A program made the position numbers and the translations under genes. Below are positions 27,060 to 38,593 of a stretch of DNA of 64,000 nt, in pieces. This DNA comes from Rubrivivax sp. (lineage in GTDB: Bacteria > Pseudomonadota > Gammaproteobacteria > Burkholderiales > Burkholderiaceae_C). Where the stretch lies: NCBI GenBank assembly GCA_026125665.1, contig JAHCKS010000021.1:1-64000 (forward strand), read 5' to 3'. Under the pieces are notes generated by a model. The model had not been told where the DNA came from. It made no database searches and worked only from the letters and a program-made list of their open reading frames with translations. The stretch's first letter is position 1, and every line of letters starts with the position of its first letter.

Positions 27060-29164
27060 CGGGCGCTCGCCAGCCTGGCCGGTGAGGTCCCCGGCGTGGC
27101 CCATGCGGAAGCGGCCGGGGCCGAGGCCGCCGACGGCGCCGTCGCGGCGCCCGGCAGCGGGACGTCGGCGGCGCGCCGCGGCGTGCCCACCGGCGCGACC
27201 GACTTGCCCTGGCGCGTGAGCGCGATGTCCTCGGCGCTGGGATAGACCCCGAGCAGCAGGTAGTCGAACACGCGCCGGGCGATCGGTGCCGCCGCCTCGG
27301 CGCCGAAGCCGGCGTTCTCCACCACGACGGCCAGCGCCACGGTCGGCGCCTCCAGCGGCGCGGCGGCGATGTACAGGGAGTGGTCGCGCTGGTGCTCCTC
27401 CAGCCTGGCGGCGTCGTACTTCTCGTTCTGCCGGATGCCCACGGCCTGCGCCGTGCCGGTCTTGCCGAGGCTGCGGTACGGCGCACCGGCGAAGACGCGG
27501 GTCGAGGTGCCCTCCTGCGTCACGAGGTGCATCGCGTGCTTCACCAGTTGCACGTGCGCCGGATCGAGCGGCAGCGGCGGTGGCACCTCGCCCGTCATCG
27601 GCTGCCGCTCGCGCGTCAGCACGTCCTCGATCTCGCGCACGATGCGTGGCGGGTGCCGCAGGCCGCCCGAGGCGAGCGTGGCGGTGGCGCTGGCCAGCTG
27701 CAGCATCGTGAAGCTGTTGTAGCCCTGGCCGATGCCGAGCGAGATCGTCTCGCCGGCATACCAGCGCTGCTGCTCGGGGCGGCGGTAGTGGTTGCGCTTC
27801 CACTCGGTGGAAGGCAGCACGCCGGTGGCTTCGCCGTCGAGGTCGATGCCGGTGCGCCGGCCGAAGCCGAAGGGCGACAGCAGCTCGTGCATCAGGTCCA
27901 CGCCCAGCTCGTTGGCGAGCGAGTAGTAGTAGACGTTGCTCGACTTGACGATCGAACGCACCATGTCCACCGGCCCGAGGCCGGTGTCGCCGTGGCTGCG
28001 GAAGGTGTGGTTGCCGAACTGGAACACGCCGCCGTCGTGGATCACCGTGCCGGGTGCGCGCTTGCCGCTCGTCAGTGCCGCCATGGCCAGGAACGGCTTG
28101 AAGGTCGAGCCGGGCGGGTAGGTGCCGCGCAGCGCGCGGTTCAGCAGCGGCTTGTCGATGCTCTCGTTCAGCTCGCGCCAGCTCTCGACGTCGATGCCCT
28201 CGACGAAGAGGTTGGGGTCGAAGGTGGGCTTGCTGACGAAGGCCAGCACCTCGCCGTTGCGCGGATCCAGCGCCACCAGCGCGCCGCGGCGCTCGCCGAA
28301 GAGCTGTTCGACGAGCCACTGCAGGCGTATGTCCACCGACAGCCACAGCTGGTTGCCCGGCGTCGGCGGATGGCTGGCCAGCCGTCGCACGGCGCGGCCG
28401 CCGGCGCTCGTCTCGACGCGCTCCACACCGGTGGTGCCGTGCAGCGCCTCCTCGTAGCTCTGCTCCAGGCCGAGCTTGCCGATCGTCTCGGTGCCCTTGT
28501 AGTTGGCTTGGCGCTCCTCGTCCCACGACTCGATCGCCCGCTTCTCGGAGGCGTTGATGCGGCCGATGTAGCCGAGCAGGTGGCTGCCGACCTCGCCCAG
28601 CGGGTAGTGGCGGAACAGCCGCGCCTTCACCTCCACGCCCGGGTAGCGGAAGCGCTGGGCCAGGAACCGCGCCACCTCCTCGTCGCTGAGGCGCGTGCGC
28701 AGCGGCAGCGACTCGAAGCCCTTGCTGTCCTCCAGCAGGCGCTTGAAGCGGCGGCGGTCGCGCGGCTGGATGTCCACCCATTGCGCCAGCGAGTCGACGA
28801 GTGCGTCGATGCCGGCGGGCCCACCTTCGATGCGCGCCGGCGTGATCTCCAGCGTGTAGGCCGAGTAGTTGCTGGCGAGCACGACGCCGTGCCGGTCGAC
28901 GATCTGGCCGCGGCTGGGCACGATGGGCACGACCGCGGTGCGGTTGGCCTCCGCCTGCAGGGCCAGCTCGTCGTGGCGCACCACCTGCAGCTGCAGCAGG
29001 CGCGCCGCCAGCAGGCCGAAGCCGAGCAGCACCAGCACCACCGTGACCAGCAGCCGTCCGTGGAAGCGCGTCAGCTCGCGCTCCAGGTTGCGCAGCTCGG
29101 CCTGTCGCTCGGCGCGCCGGCGAACGTTGAGCCACGGCAGCGTGGGCGACGGCGGGGCAGGCAT
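27056..29164 (-). CDS. mrdA: penicillin-binding protein 2 (elongasome transpeptidase)
   Basis: Class B PBP of 702 residues, monofunctional DD-transpeptidase of the elongasome. It has one N-terminal membrane helix (about 32-55), the pedestal domain with RGQIVDRHGVVLA, and the catalytic domain. The active-site serine is Ser353 in PPGSTFKPF; SSNVYYYSLA and LGKTGTAQ are the second and third motifs. The length is a little above the usual 630-650, owing to a Pro/Ala-rich C-terminal tail. Stop overlaps the rodA start. mreD lies 36 bases upstream. Confidence 0.97.
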   Translation of the reverse strand: MPAPPSPTLPWLNVRRRAERQAELRNLERELTRFHGRLLVTVVLVLLGFGLLAARLLQLQVVRHDELALQAEANRTAVVPIVPSRGQIVDRHGVVLASNYSAYTLEITPARIEGGPAGIDALVDSLAQWVDIQPRDRRRFKRLLEDSKGFESLPLRTRLSDEEVARFLAQRFRYPGVEVKARLFRHYPLGEVGSHLLGYIGRINASEKRAIESWDEERQANYKGTETIGKLGLEQSYEEALHGTTGVERVETSAGGRAVRRLASHPPTPGNQLWLSVDIRLQWLVEQLFGERRGALVALDPRNGEVLAFVSKPTFDPNLFVEGIDVESWRELNESIDKPLLNRALRGTYPPGSTFKPFLAMAALTSGKRAPGTVIHDGGVFQFGNHTFRSHGDTGLGPVDMVRSIVKSSNVYYYSLANELGVDLMHELLSPFGFGRRTGIDLDGEATGVLPSTEWKRNHYRRPEQQRWYAGETISLGIGQGYNSFTMLQLASATATLASGGLRHPPRIVREIEDVLTRERQPMTGEVPPPLPLDPAHVQLVKHAMHLVTQEGTSTRVFAGAPYRSLGKTGTAQAVGIRQNEKYDAARLEEHQRDHSLYIAAAPLEAPTVALAVVVENAGFGAEAAAPIARRVFDYLLLGVYPSAEDIALTRQGKSVAPVGTPRRAADVPLPGAATAPSAASAPAASAWATPGTSPARLASAR

Positions 29165-29200
29165 GGGTCCGGCGGGCGCGGCGGGCGGCGATGGGCGCGG

Positions 29201-29722
29201 CTACAGCGGCCGATTCTCGTCCGGGTCGGGGGCGCGGCGTTGCGGCGCCAGCAGCACGAGGGTGGCCAGCGGCCACAGCGCGGCCTCCAGCACCGGCGAG
29301 AACAGGAAGGGCCAGCCGGGGAAGGCGTCGCCGGCGACGACGCGCACGAGCAGCTGTACGCCGTGCGCGGCCAGGAACAGCGGCAGGATCTGCAGCGCCT
29401 GCGCCGCCGGGCCGAACCACAGCAGCCGGCGGTGGATCGAGATGGCGGCGAAACCGAGCAGCGCGTAGGCCAGCGCATGCTGGCCGAGCAGCGCACCCTG
29501 GTGCACGTCCATCAGCAGCCCGAAGCCGAACGACCAGCCGATGCCTACGCGGCGCGGCTGGTGCACGCCCCAGAAGGCGAGCACCAGCGCCAGCCAGTCC
29601 GGCATGGCCGGCTGGCGGCCGAGCGGCAGCAGGTTCAGCGCGAAGGCGCCCAGCAGCGTCAGCGCGATGAACAGCGGCCGAACCGGCAGCAGCAGCTCGT
29701 CGTTGCCGCGCGGCATGATCAT
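29201..29722 (-). CDS. mreD: rod shape-determining membrane protein MreD
   Basis: Inner-membrane protein of about 173 residues with five or six hydrophobic segments. It links MreC to the PBP2-RodA machinery. Recognised by position between mreC and mrdA and by the sequence PRGNDELLLPVRPLFIALT, GLLMDVHQGALLGQHALAY and FLAAHGVQLLVR. I chose ATG 29722 (MIMPRGN); a second ATG six bases further in could also serve. An in-frame start at 29809 would overlap mreC. Confidence 0.94.
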   Translation of the reverse strand: MIMPRGNDELLLPVRPLFIALTLLGAFALNLLPLGRQPAMPDWLALVLAFWGVHQPRRVGIGWSFGFGLLMDVHQGALLGQHALAYALLGFAAISIHRRLLWFGPAAQALQILPLFLAAHGVQLLVRVVAGDAFPGWPFLFSPVLEAALWPLATLVLLAPQRRAPDPDENRPL

Positions 29723-29774
29723 CGCGGTGTCCCTTGCCGCGCGGTTTCGCGCGCGCGCCGGAAGATCGTTCGCG

Positions 29775-30740
29775 TCACGACGAGGCCTTGCGTGCCGGGC
29801 CACGCGCACCAGCGCGGCCTTCGCGCGGCTCCCGGGGCTCGCGCGGGCTGCGCGTGCTGTCGGTGGGCGCCGCCGGTCGCTCGGGCAGCTGCGCGCTCAT
29901 CGGCTCGAGCACGAGCACGAAGCGCACGCCGTCAGGGCTGGATGTCGGCTGCACGACGACCCGCGCGAAGCCCGACTCGGCCCGCCGGTCCACCGCATGC
30001 ACCGTGCCCACCGGCAGCCCGGCAGGGTAGACGCCGTCGAGCCCGCTCGTCACGAAGGCGTCGCCGACGCGCACGTCGGAGTTCGCCGACGTGAAGCGCA
30101 GCTCCATCAGGCCGCCGCCGGCGCCACCGTACGCGGCGGCGCGCTGCTGCGTGCGGGCATTCAGCACGGGGATCGCGGCGTCCTTGTCGGCCAGCAGCGT
30201 GACCTCGGCGCTCTGCGCGTAGACGCGCGTCACCTGGCCGAGCACGCCCGCGGCGTTGACGACCGGCGCGCCCAGCGCCACGCCCTGGCGGCCGCCGCGG
30301 CCGATGATCCACTTGTACGAGAACGGGTCGGCGGCTTCGTACAGCACCTCGGCGGCAAAGGAGCGCGTGGCCAGGGCCGGGCCCAGGTCGAGCAGTGCGC
30401 GCAGGCTGGCGTTGTCGCGCTCGAGCTGCTGGGTCTTCTGCGCCTGCACCGACTGGCGCAGCAGCGCCTCGCGCGCCTCGCGCTCGCCCCTCTGCGCCGA
30501 GCTCAGACCCTCCAGGTAGCGGCCGCCGTCGCGCAACCATTGCACCGGCAGCCCGGCCAGGCCCTGCATCGGCATCAGCACGGCGGCGAGCGCCTGGCGC
30601 AGCGGCGCCACGACGGTGAAGCGCGCGTCGGCGACCATCAGGAAGACTGCCAGCGCGGCGAAGAAGGCCAGCCGCGTTGCCGCCGAATGCCCCTGCCGGA
30701 AGAACGGCGGCGGCGTGCGCTCGAGCGTGGCGAGGGGCAT
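29775..30740 (-). CDS. mreC: rod shape-determining protein MreC
   Basis: Bitopic periplasmic protein of 321 residues that scaffolds PBP2. After a short cytoplasmic start there is one membrane helix (about 24-40), a coiled coil (about 75-110), then the beta domain with VVNAAGVLGQVTRVYAQSAEV and GDAFVTSGLDGVYPAGLPVG, both family signatures. The C-terminus is low-complexity (PRE repeats, Lys/Ala). The start MPLATLERTPPPFFRQG is typical of beta-proteobacterial MreC. mreB lies 79 bases upstream and mreD 52 bases downstream. Confidence 0.96.
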   Translation of the reverse strand: MPLATLERTPPPFFRQGHSAATRLAFFAALAVFLMVADARFTVVAPLRQALAAVLMPMQGLAGLPVQWLRDGGRYLEGLSSAQRGEREAREALLRQSVQAQKTQQLERDNASLRALLDLGPALATRSFAAEVLYEAADPFSYKWIIGRGGRQGVALGAPVVNAAGVLGQVTRVYAQSAEVTLLADKDAAIPVLNARTQQRAAAYGGAGGGLMELRFTSANSDVRVGDAFVTSGLDGVYPAGLPVGTVHAVDRRAESGFARVVVQPTSSPDGVRFVLVLEPMSAQLPERPAAPTDSTRSPREPREPREGRAGARGPARKASS

Positions 30741-30819
30741 CGGTGCCGGCTCCTGGAACGCGCGCGCAGCCCGGCGGCGGACAGAGGTGACGGCGGAGGA
30801 CCAGCGCGCCGCGCGCGGC

Positions 30820-31989
<1,170 letters not shown>

Positions 31990-32072
31990 CTAGGAACGAA
32001 CCCCGCGGCACCCCGCGGAAGACGAGCGCGCCATCGCCGGAACGAGGCGCCGAGCGAATGCCCGAGCTGGCC

Positions 32073-32384
32073 ATGGCCCTGACCCCCGACGACGTGAGCC
32101 GCATCGCGCACCTGGCGCGGCTCGATCTCACCGACGCCGAAGCCGGCGCGATGCTGGCGCAGCTCAACGGCTTCTTCCGCATCGTCGAGCAGATGGGCGC
32201 GGTGGACACCCGCGGCGTCGAGCCGCTGTACACGCCGCTGGCCGCGCTGCACGAGGTGGCCTCGCGGCTGCGCGACGACGTCGTCACGGAGATGGCCGAG
32301 GGCGTGGCCGAGCGGGCCCTGAACCAGGCGAGCGCGCCGGCGGTGCAGGACGGCCTGTACCTCGTGCCGAAGGTGATCGAATGA
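32073..32384 (+). CDS. gatC: glutamyl/aspartyl-tRNA amidotransferase subunit C
   Basis: Small subunit of the GatCAB amidotransferase, 103 residues, wrapping around GatA and stabilising the complex. [19 protein letters not shown] is the classic start; ATG 32058 five codons upstream is possible. The C-terminal Gln-rich end ([21 protein letters not shown]) also matches. Its stop overlaps the gatA start (ATGA). Divergent from mreB, with a GATAAT element at 31973 that might be a -10 for this operon but lacks a good -35. Confidence 0.95.
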   Translation: MALTPDDVSRIAHLARLDLTDAEAGAMLAQLNGFFRIVEQMGAVDTRGVEPLYTPLAALHEVASRLRDDVVTEMAEGVAERALNQASAPAVQDGLYLVPKVIE

Positions 32385-33918
32385 GCACGCCGTCAATGGC
32401 CCGGCGTGGCGTGGCCGCGCTCGCGCGGGCGCTCGCGGCGCGCGAGGTGTCCAGCGTCGAGCTCGCGACGGAGTGCCTGCACGCCATCGAGCGCGACCGC
32501 ACCGGCGCGGGGGGCGGCCTCGGGGCCTTCGTGCACGTCGATGCCGCGCAGACGCTGGCCGAAGCGCGTGCCGCCGACGAGCGCCGCGCGCGCGGCGAGG
32601 CGGGCCCGCTCACCGGCGTGCCGGTGGCGCACAAGGACATCTTCGTCACGAGCTACCCGCGCTCGCGAGCCCCGACGACGGCCGGCTCGCGCATGCTCGA
32701 GGGTTATGCCAGCCCGTTCGACGCCACCGTCGTGGCGCGCCTCGGTGCCGGCGAGCCGGGCCGGGCCCCGGGCGCCGGCATGGTGATGCTCGGCAAGCTC
32801 AACTGCGACGAGTTCGCGATGGGCTCGTCGAACGAGAACTCGGCCTTCGGGCCGGTGCGCAACCCGTGGGACCGCACCCGCGTGCCCGGGGGCTCGTCCG
32901 GTGGCTCGGCCGCGGCGGTGGCCGCCGGCCTCGTGCCCGCGGCCACGGCCACGGACACCGGCGGCTCGATCCGCCAACCGGCGAGCTTCTGCGGCGTCAC
33001 CGGCATCAAGCCGACGTACGGGCTCGTGTCGCGCTGGGGCATGGTGGCGTTCGCCTCCAGCCTCGACCAGGCCGGGACGCTGGCCAGGAGCGCCGAGGAC
33101 TGCGCGCTGCTGCTCTCGGCGATGAGCGGCTTCGATCCGCGCGACGCGACGAGTGCCGAACGGCCCCCGGTCGACCTGCATGCGGCGATGCTCGCACCGC
33201 GTGCCGGCGCCAGCGCCGCGCGGCCGCTGGCGGGCCTGCGCATCGGGCTGCCCAGGGAGTTCTTCCCGGCCGTGCTCGCCGCCGACGTGGGCCGGGCCGT
33301 GCGCGCGGCGCTGGCCGAGCTGGAGAAGCTCGGTGCCACGCTCGTGGACGTGAACCTGCCGCGCACCGAGCTGTCGATTCCCGTCTACTACATCATCGCG
33401 CCGGCCGAGGCGAGCTCGAACCTCGGCCGCTTCGACGGCGTGCGCTACGGCCACCGCGCCGAGGGTGCGGCCGACCTGCTGGACATGTACAAGAAGAGCC
33501 GCAGCGAAGGCTTCGGGCCGGAGGTCAAGCGCCGCATCATGATCGGCACCTACGTGCTCAGCCACGGCTACTACGACGCCTACTACCTGCAGGCGCAGAA
33601 GCTGCGCCGCATGATCGCCGACGACTTCCGGGCCTGCTTCGGGCAGTGCGATCTCATCGCCGGGCCGGTGGCCCCGACCGTGGCGTGGAAGCTCGGTGCG
33701 CAGGCCGACGACCCCGTGAAGGCGTACCTGGCCGACATCTTCACGCTGCCGGCGAGCCTGGCCGGCCTGCCCGGCATGAGCGTGCCGGCAGGCACCGGGG
33801 AAGGCGGCATGCCGGTGGGGCTGCAGCTGATCGGCAACTACTTCGCCGAAGGCGCGCTGCTGCACGCTGCGCACGCGCTGCAGCAGGCGACCGACTGGCA
33901 CCTGCGGGAGCCGCGCGC

Positions 33919-33922
<4 letters not shown>
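32381..33922 (+). CDS. gatA: glutamyl/aspartyl-tRNA amidotransferase subunit A
   Basis: Amidase subunit of 513 residues that releases ammonia from glutamine for conversion of Glu-tRNA(Gln) and Asp-tRNA(Asn). The catalytic Ser-cisSer-Lys triad is visible: Lys85 in PVAHKDIF, the Ser in [14 protein letters not shown] and the nucleophile in [11 protein letters not shown]. Overlaps of four bases at both ends (ATGA with gatC and with gatB) show tight translational coupling. Presence of GatCAB implies that at least one of glutaminyl- or asparaginyl-tRNA is made indirectly. Confidence 0.98.
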
Positions 33923-35406
<1,484 letters not shown>

Positions 35407-35426
35407 GCGCGGCGAGGTGGCCGCGC
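35407..35426 (+). terminator. possible terminator hairpin after gatB
   Basis: 7-base stem GCGCGGC/GCCGCGC with loop GAGGTG directly after the gatB stop, in the 28-base convergent gap before the DUF4124 gene. The T-tract is poor (TTCGG), so termination strength is doubtful. Confidence 0.38.
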
Positions 35427-35434
35427 TTCGGCCC

Positions 35435-36178
35435 TCAGGGACTGGCCGTCGACGCCGCCCGTGCCGGCCGCGGCCGGGAGGCCGCCGGCTCCGGCGCCGG
35501 GATCGGGCCGAGCGAGCCGGGCGGCGCGCCTTCCCACAGCCTGCGCAGGCGCTCGAGCTCGACGTCGTAGATCTTGTTCACCCGCTCGAGCTCGGCGGCC
35601 TGCGTGGCGGCGGCGTTGCGCTGCGCCGCGCGTGACGCGTCGTTGGCGTCGAGCAGCAGCTTGATCTTCATCGGCAGCTGCTTGCCGACGTAGAACTCGG
35701 CCTCGTTGAGCAGCGGCACCCGCTCGGCCTCGAGCTCCTTCATCCGGCGCTCGGTGGCCGCGATGGCCAGGCGCACGGAGGTCAGTGCCTGCTCGCGGGC
35801 CCGCGCGTGCGATTCCTCGTCCGGGAAACGGGCGAGCAGGTTGCGGTCGCGGCGCACGGCGTCGATCTGTGCGGCGCGCAGCTCGGCGGCACGGCGCTCG
35901 CGTGCCTCGCGCTCGGCGCGTTCCTCGGCCGTGTAGGTGGGTGGGATGACGCTGCGCACCGAGCCGTCGCGGTTGAGCAGCAGCTGCTCCTTGTGCCGGC
36001 ACTCGGCGATCGGCCGGTCGGAGGTGAGGCGGCGGCCCTGGTCGGTGGTGCAGGTGTAGATGCCGCCGGTGCCGGCTGCGTTCGGGTTCGCCTGGGCCGA
36101 GGCGGGGGACGCCACGAGCAGCATGGCCAGCGCGGCCAGCGCGGCCAGCGCGATCAGTGCGCGTCGCGGCGTGCCCAT
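35435..36178 (-). CDS. DUF4124 domain-containing periplasmic protein
   Basis: Exported protein of 247 residues of unknown function. Signal peptide 1-28 ends ASPASAQA. A DUF4124-like segment follows (about 37-70: GGIYTCTTDQGRRLTSDRPI, then a second Cys in ECRHKEQ, possibly a disulfide). The rest is charged and helical, likely coiled coil (about 80-215: ERAEREARERRAAELR, ELERVNKIYDVELERLRRL), ending in a Pro/Ala tail. It starts one base after the pyrE stop on the same strand, so the two are co-transcribed. No enzyme motif is visible. Confidence 0.82.
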   Translation of the reverse strand: MGTPRRALIALAALAALAMLLVASPASAQANPNAAGTGGIYTCTTDQGRRLTSDRPIAECRHKEQLLLNRDGSVRSVIPPTYTAEERAEREARERRAAELRAAQIDAVRRDRNLLARFPDEESHARAREQALTSVRLAIAATERRMKELEAERVPLLNEAEFYVGKQLPMKIKLLLDANDASRAAQRNAAATQAAELERVNKIYDVELERLRRLWEGAPPGSLGPIPAPEPAASRPRPARAASTASP

Positions 36179-36179
36179 G

Positions 36180-36887
36180 TCAAACCCCGTATCGCTCGCG
36201 GTAGGCCGCCACCGGGGCGGCGTGCGCGGCCAGCGCCGGGTCGCGGCTCGTGCGCAGCACGTCGAGCAGGTCGTCGAGCGTGGCGATGGCGGCCACCTGC
36301 AGCCGCAGTTCGCGCGTGATGTACTGCACGGCGCTGTAGGGCAGGTCGCCGCCGCCCTCGCTGGCTGCGGCGGTGGCCTTCTCCTGGCGGTCGAGCGCGA
36401 TCGCCAACCCGAAGGGCTGCGCGCCGGCGCGTTCGATCAGGGTCATGGATTCGCGCACCGAGGTGCCGGCGGAGACGACGTCATCGACGATCAGAACGCG
36501 GCCGGCGAGCGGCGCGCCGACCAGCGTGCCCCCCTCTCCGTGGTCCTTGACCTCCTTGCGGTTGTAGGCGAAGGGCACGTTGCGGCCTCGTCGCGCCAGT
36601 TCCACCGCCACCGCCGAGGCCAGCACGATGCCCTTGTAGGCCGGGCCGAACAGCATGTCGAAGGGCGAATCGGCGCCCAGGACGAGCAGGCGCCGTGCAT
36701 AGAATTCCGCCAGGCGGCCGAGCTTGGCGCCGTCGTCGAACAGGCCGGCGTTGAAGAAGTACGGCGAGAGCCGGCCGGCCTTGGTGCGGAACTCGCCGAA
36801 GCGCAGCACGCCCGCGTCCATGGCGAAATGCACGAACTCGCGCGCCAGCGCGGGGTCCGGGCCTGCCGGTGAGCTTGCCGCCGTCAT
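36180..36887 (-). CDS. pyrE: orotate phosphoribosyltransferase
   Basis: Pyrimidine-synthesis enzyme of 235 residues that joins orotate to PRPP to give OMP. The family blocks are present: FRTKAGRLSPYFFNAG, GPAYKGIVLA, FAYNRKEVKDHGEGG (catalytic loop) and the PRPP loop VLIVDDVVSAGTS. Start ATG 36887 fits the beta-proteobacterial N-terminus. It is closely divergent from exonuclease III and is followed by a DUF4124 gene after one base. Confidence 0.97.
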   Translation of the reverse strand: MTAASSPAGPDPALAREFVHFAMDAGVLRFGEFRTKAGRLSPYFFNAGLFDDGAKLGRLAEFYARRLLVLGADSPFDMLFGPAYKGIVLASAVAVELARRGRNVPFAYNRKEVKDHGEGGTLVGAPLAGRVLIVDDVVSAGTSVRESMTLIERAGAQPFGLAIALDRQEKATAAASEGGGDLPYSAVQYITRELRLQVAAIATLDDLLDVLRTSRDPALAAHAAPVAAYRERYGV

Positions 36888-36907
36888 CTTCGGTCGAGGT
36901 CTTGCTG

Positions 36908-37696
36908 TTGGCTTTTCGGCTCGTTACGCTCAATCTGAACGGCATCCGCTCCGCCGCCAGCAAAGGCTTCCTCGCCTGGGCCGAAAACGCAGGCGCGGAT
37001 TGTATGGGCGTGCAGGAGATCAGAGCCCACGCCGAGGACGTCGTCGGCCGCTTCGACCGCATCGGCGGCCTGCGTGGCCACTTCCACTACGCGCGGAAGA
37101 AGGGTTACGCCGGCGTCGGGCTGTACACGCGCAAGGTGGCCAGCGCCGTGCTGGCCGGCTTCGACCGCGGCGAGTTCGACAGCGAAGGCCGCTGGGTCGA
37201 GGCGCGCTTCGACACCGCGCGGCGCAGGTTCAGCATTGTCAGCTGCTACTTCCCGAGCGGCTCCTCGGGCGAGGAACGCCAGCAGGCGAAGTTCCGCTTC
37301 CTCGCGAAGATGGCGCGCCACCTGCGGCGGCTGGCTGCCGAGCGCGAGTTCATCCTCGTGGGCGACATCAACATCGCGCACCAGGAGATCGACCTGAAGA
37401 ACTGGCGCAGCAACCAGAAGCACAGCGGCTTCCTGCCCGAGGAGCGCGCCTGGATGACGAAGCTGCTCGGCGCCGGTGGCCTGGTCGACGTGTTCCGGCG
37501 CCTGAACCCCCGGCCCGGGCAGTACACGTGGTGGAGCAACCGCGGCCAGGCGTGGGCGAAGAACGTCGGCTGGCGGCTGGACTACCACCTCGCGACGCCG
37601 GGCGTGGCGGCGACCGCGCGGCGCGAGCACATCTACCTCGGCGAGCGCTTCTCCGACCACGCGCCGGTGATCATCGACTACGGCTTCAAGCTCTGA
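36908..37696 (+). CDS. xth: exodeoxyribonuclease III (AP endonuclease family)
   Basis: Base-excision-repair nuclease of about 262 residues: AP endonuclease and 3'-exonuclease. Motifs: LVTLNLNGIRSAASKG at the start, GVQEIRA (metal-binding Glu), GHFHYARKKGYAGVGLYTR, VGDINIAHQEIDLKN, and the C-terminal WRLDYHL and FSDHAPVIIDY. I favour the TTG at 36908, which has GAGGT seven bases upstream and avoids overlap with pyrE. A GTG at 36869 is the alternative and overlaps pyrE by 19 bases. The 3' end overlaps the convergent crotonase gene by 19 bases. Confidence 0.93.
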   Translation: MAFRLVTLNLNGIRSAASKGFLAWAENAGADCMGVQEIRAHAEDVVGRFDRIGGLRGHFHYARKKGYAGVGLYTRKVASAVLAGFDRGEFDSEGRWVEARFDTARRRFSIVSCYFPSGSSGEERQQAKFRFLAKMARHLRRLAAEREFILVGDINIAHQEIDLKNWRSNQKHSGFLPEERAWMTKLLGAGGLVDVFRRLNPRPGQYTWWSNRGQAWAKNVGWRLDYHLATPGVAATARREHIYLGERFSDHAPVIIDYGFKL

Positions 37697-38559
37697 GCGG
37701 CCGCGGCCGGCGCGGCCTGCACCGGCTTGACCGGGGCCAGCGGTGCGAACTCGCCCGCCGACTTCGCCTTCCACGCGACGATGGCGCGGCCCATCTCTTC
37801 GATGTCGAAGATGGCGCTCTGCAACAAGGTCATCTGCTCCAGCGCCTCGGCCGTCGGGTGGTCGATGGCGTAGTTGATCGCGAGCTTGCTGCCGGCGACG
37901 GCGAGCGGCGACTTGGCAGCGATCGCCTCGGCGAGCTTCATCGCGTGCGCGAGCGCTGCCTCGGCGTCGGGCAGCACGGCGTTGACCAGGCCGGCGGCAA
38001 GGGCGCGCTCGGCGCCGAGCCGCTCGCCGGTGAAGGCCATTTCGCGCGCCACGCCCGGCGGCACGATCTTCGGCAGCCGCTGCAGCACGCCCAGGTCGGC
38101 GGCCATGCCGATGTGGATCTCCTGCACGGCGAAGAAGGCGTCGGCGCTGGCCACGCGCAGGTCGCAGGCGGCGGCGAGGTCGAGCGCGCCGCCGACACAG
38201 GCGCCCTGCACCGCGGCGATGACGGGAAAGCGCGCCTGCTCGACGACGTCGAAGCAGCGCATCAGCTGGCGCAGGCTGTCCTGGAAGGCCAAGCGGGCGC
38301 GGGCGTTCGCGGTGTCGAGCATGGCCGCCAGGTCGCCGGCGCCGGCGAAGACCTCGAGCGCCATGCCGGCGCTGAAGTGCCTGCCGGCCGACGAGAGCAC
38401 GAGCACGCGCGTGGCGCCCTCGGCGTTGAGCGTGGCCACGACGTCCCGCAAGGCGGGGAAGAACGCCGGCGTCATGGTGTTCATGCGCTCCGGCCGGTTC
38501 AGGCGCAGGTGCGCGACGCCCGTGGGCAGCGCCTCGACGGTGAAGAAGTCGGTCTCCAT
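37678..38559 (-). CDS. crotonase / enoyl-CoA hydratase family protein (dienoyl-CoA isomerase-like)
   Basis: Acyl-CoA enzyme of 293 residues. The oxyanion-hole segments are SSAGRHFSAGMALEVF and QGACVGGALDLAAACDLR. IGMAADLGVLQRLPK contains the Asp typical of delta3,5-delta2,4-dienoyl-CoA isomerases, in place of the second Glu of hydratases, so isomerase activity in unsaturated fatty-acid degradation is my preferred reading. The start METDFFTVEALPTG at 38559 is supported; longer in-frame starts add low-complexity sequence. Its tail overlaps the end of exonuclease III. Divergent from an alpha/beta hydrolase. Confidence 0.86.
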   Translation of the reverse strand: METDFFTVEALPTGVAHLRLNRPERMNTMTPAFFPALRDVVATLNAEGATRVLVLSSAGRHFSAGMALEVFAGAGDLAAMLDTANARARLAFQDSLRQLMRCFDVVEQARFPVIAAVQGACVGGALDLAAACDLRVASADAFFAVQEIHIGMAADLGVLQRLPKIVPPGVAREMAFTGERLGAERALAAGLVNAVLPDAEAALAHAMKLAEAIAAKSPLAVAGSKLAINYAIDHPTAEALEQMTLLQSAIFDIEEMGRAIVAWKAKSAGEFAPLAPVKPVQAAPAAAAQSLKP

Positions 38560-38593
38560 GAAGGGAGGATAGAACGGCGGTCGGCGTGATGAA

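Noticed and set aside
25905-29420. One 1171-codon minus-strand frame that includes RodA.
   Set aside because: Only the last 384 codons (from 27059) are RodA; the earlier part is the wrong frame of mrdA and mreD. It is not a natural PBP2-RodA fusion.
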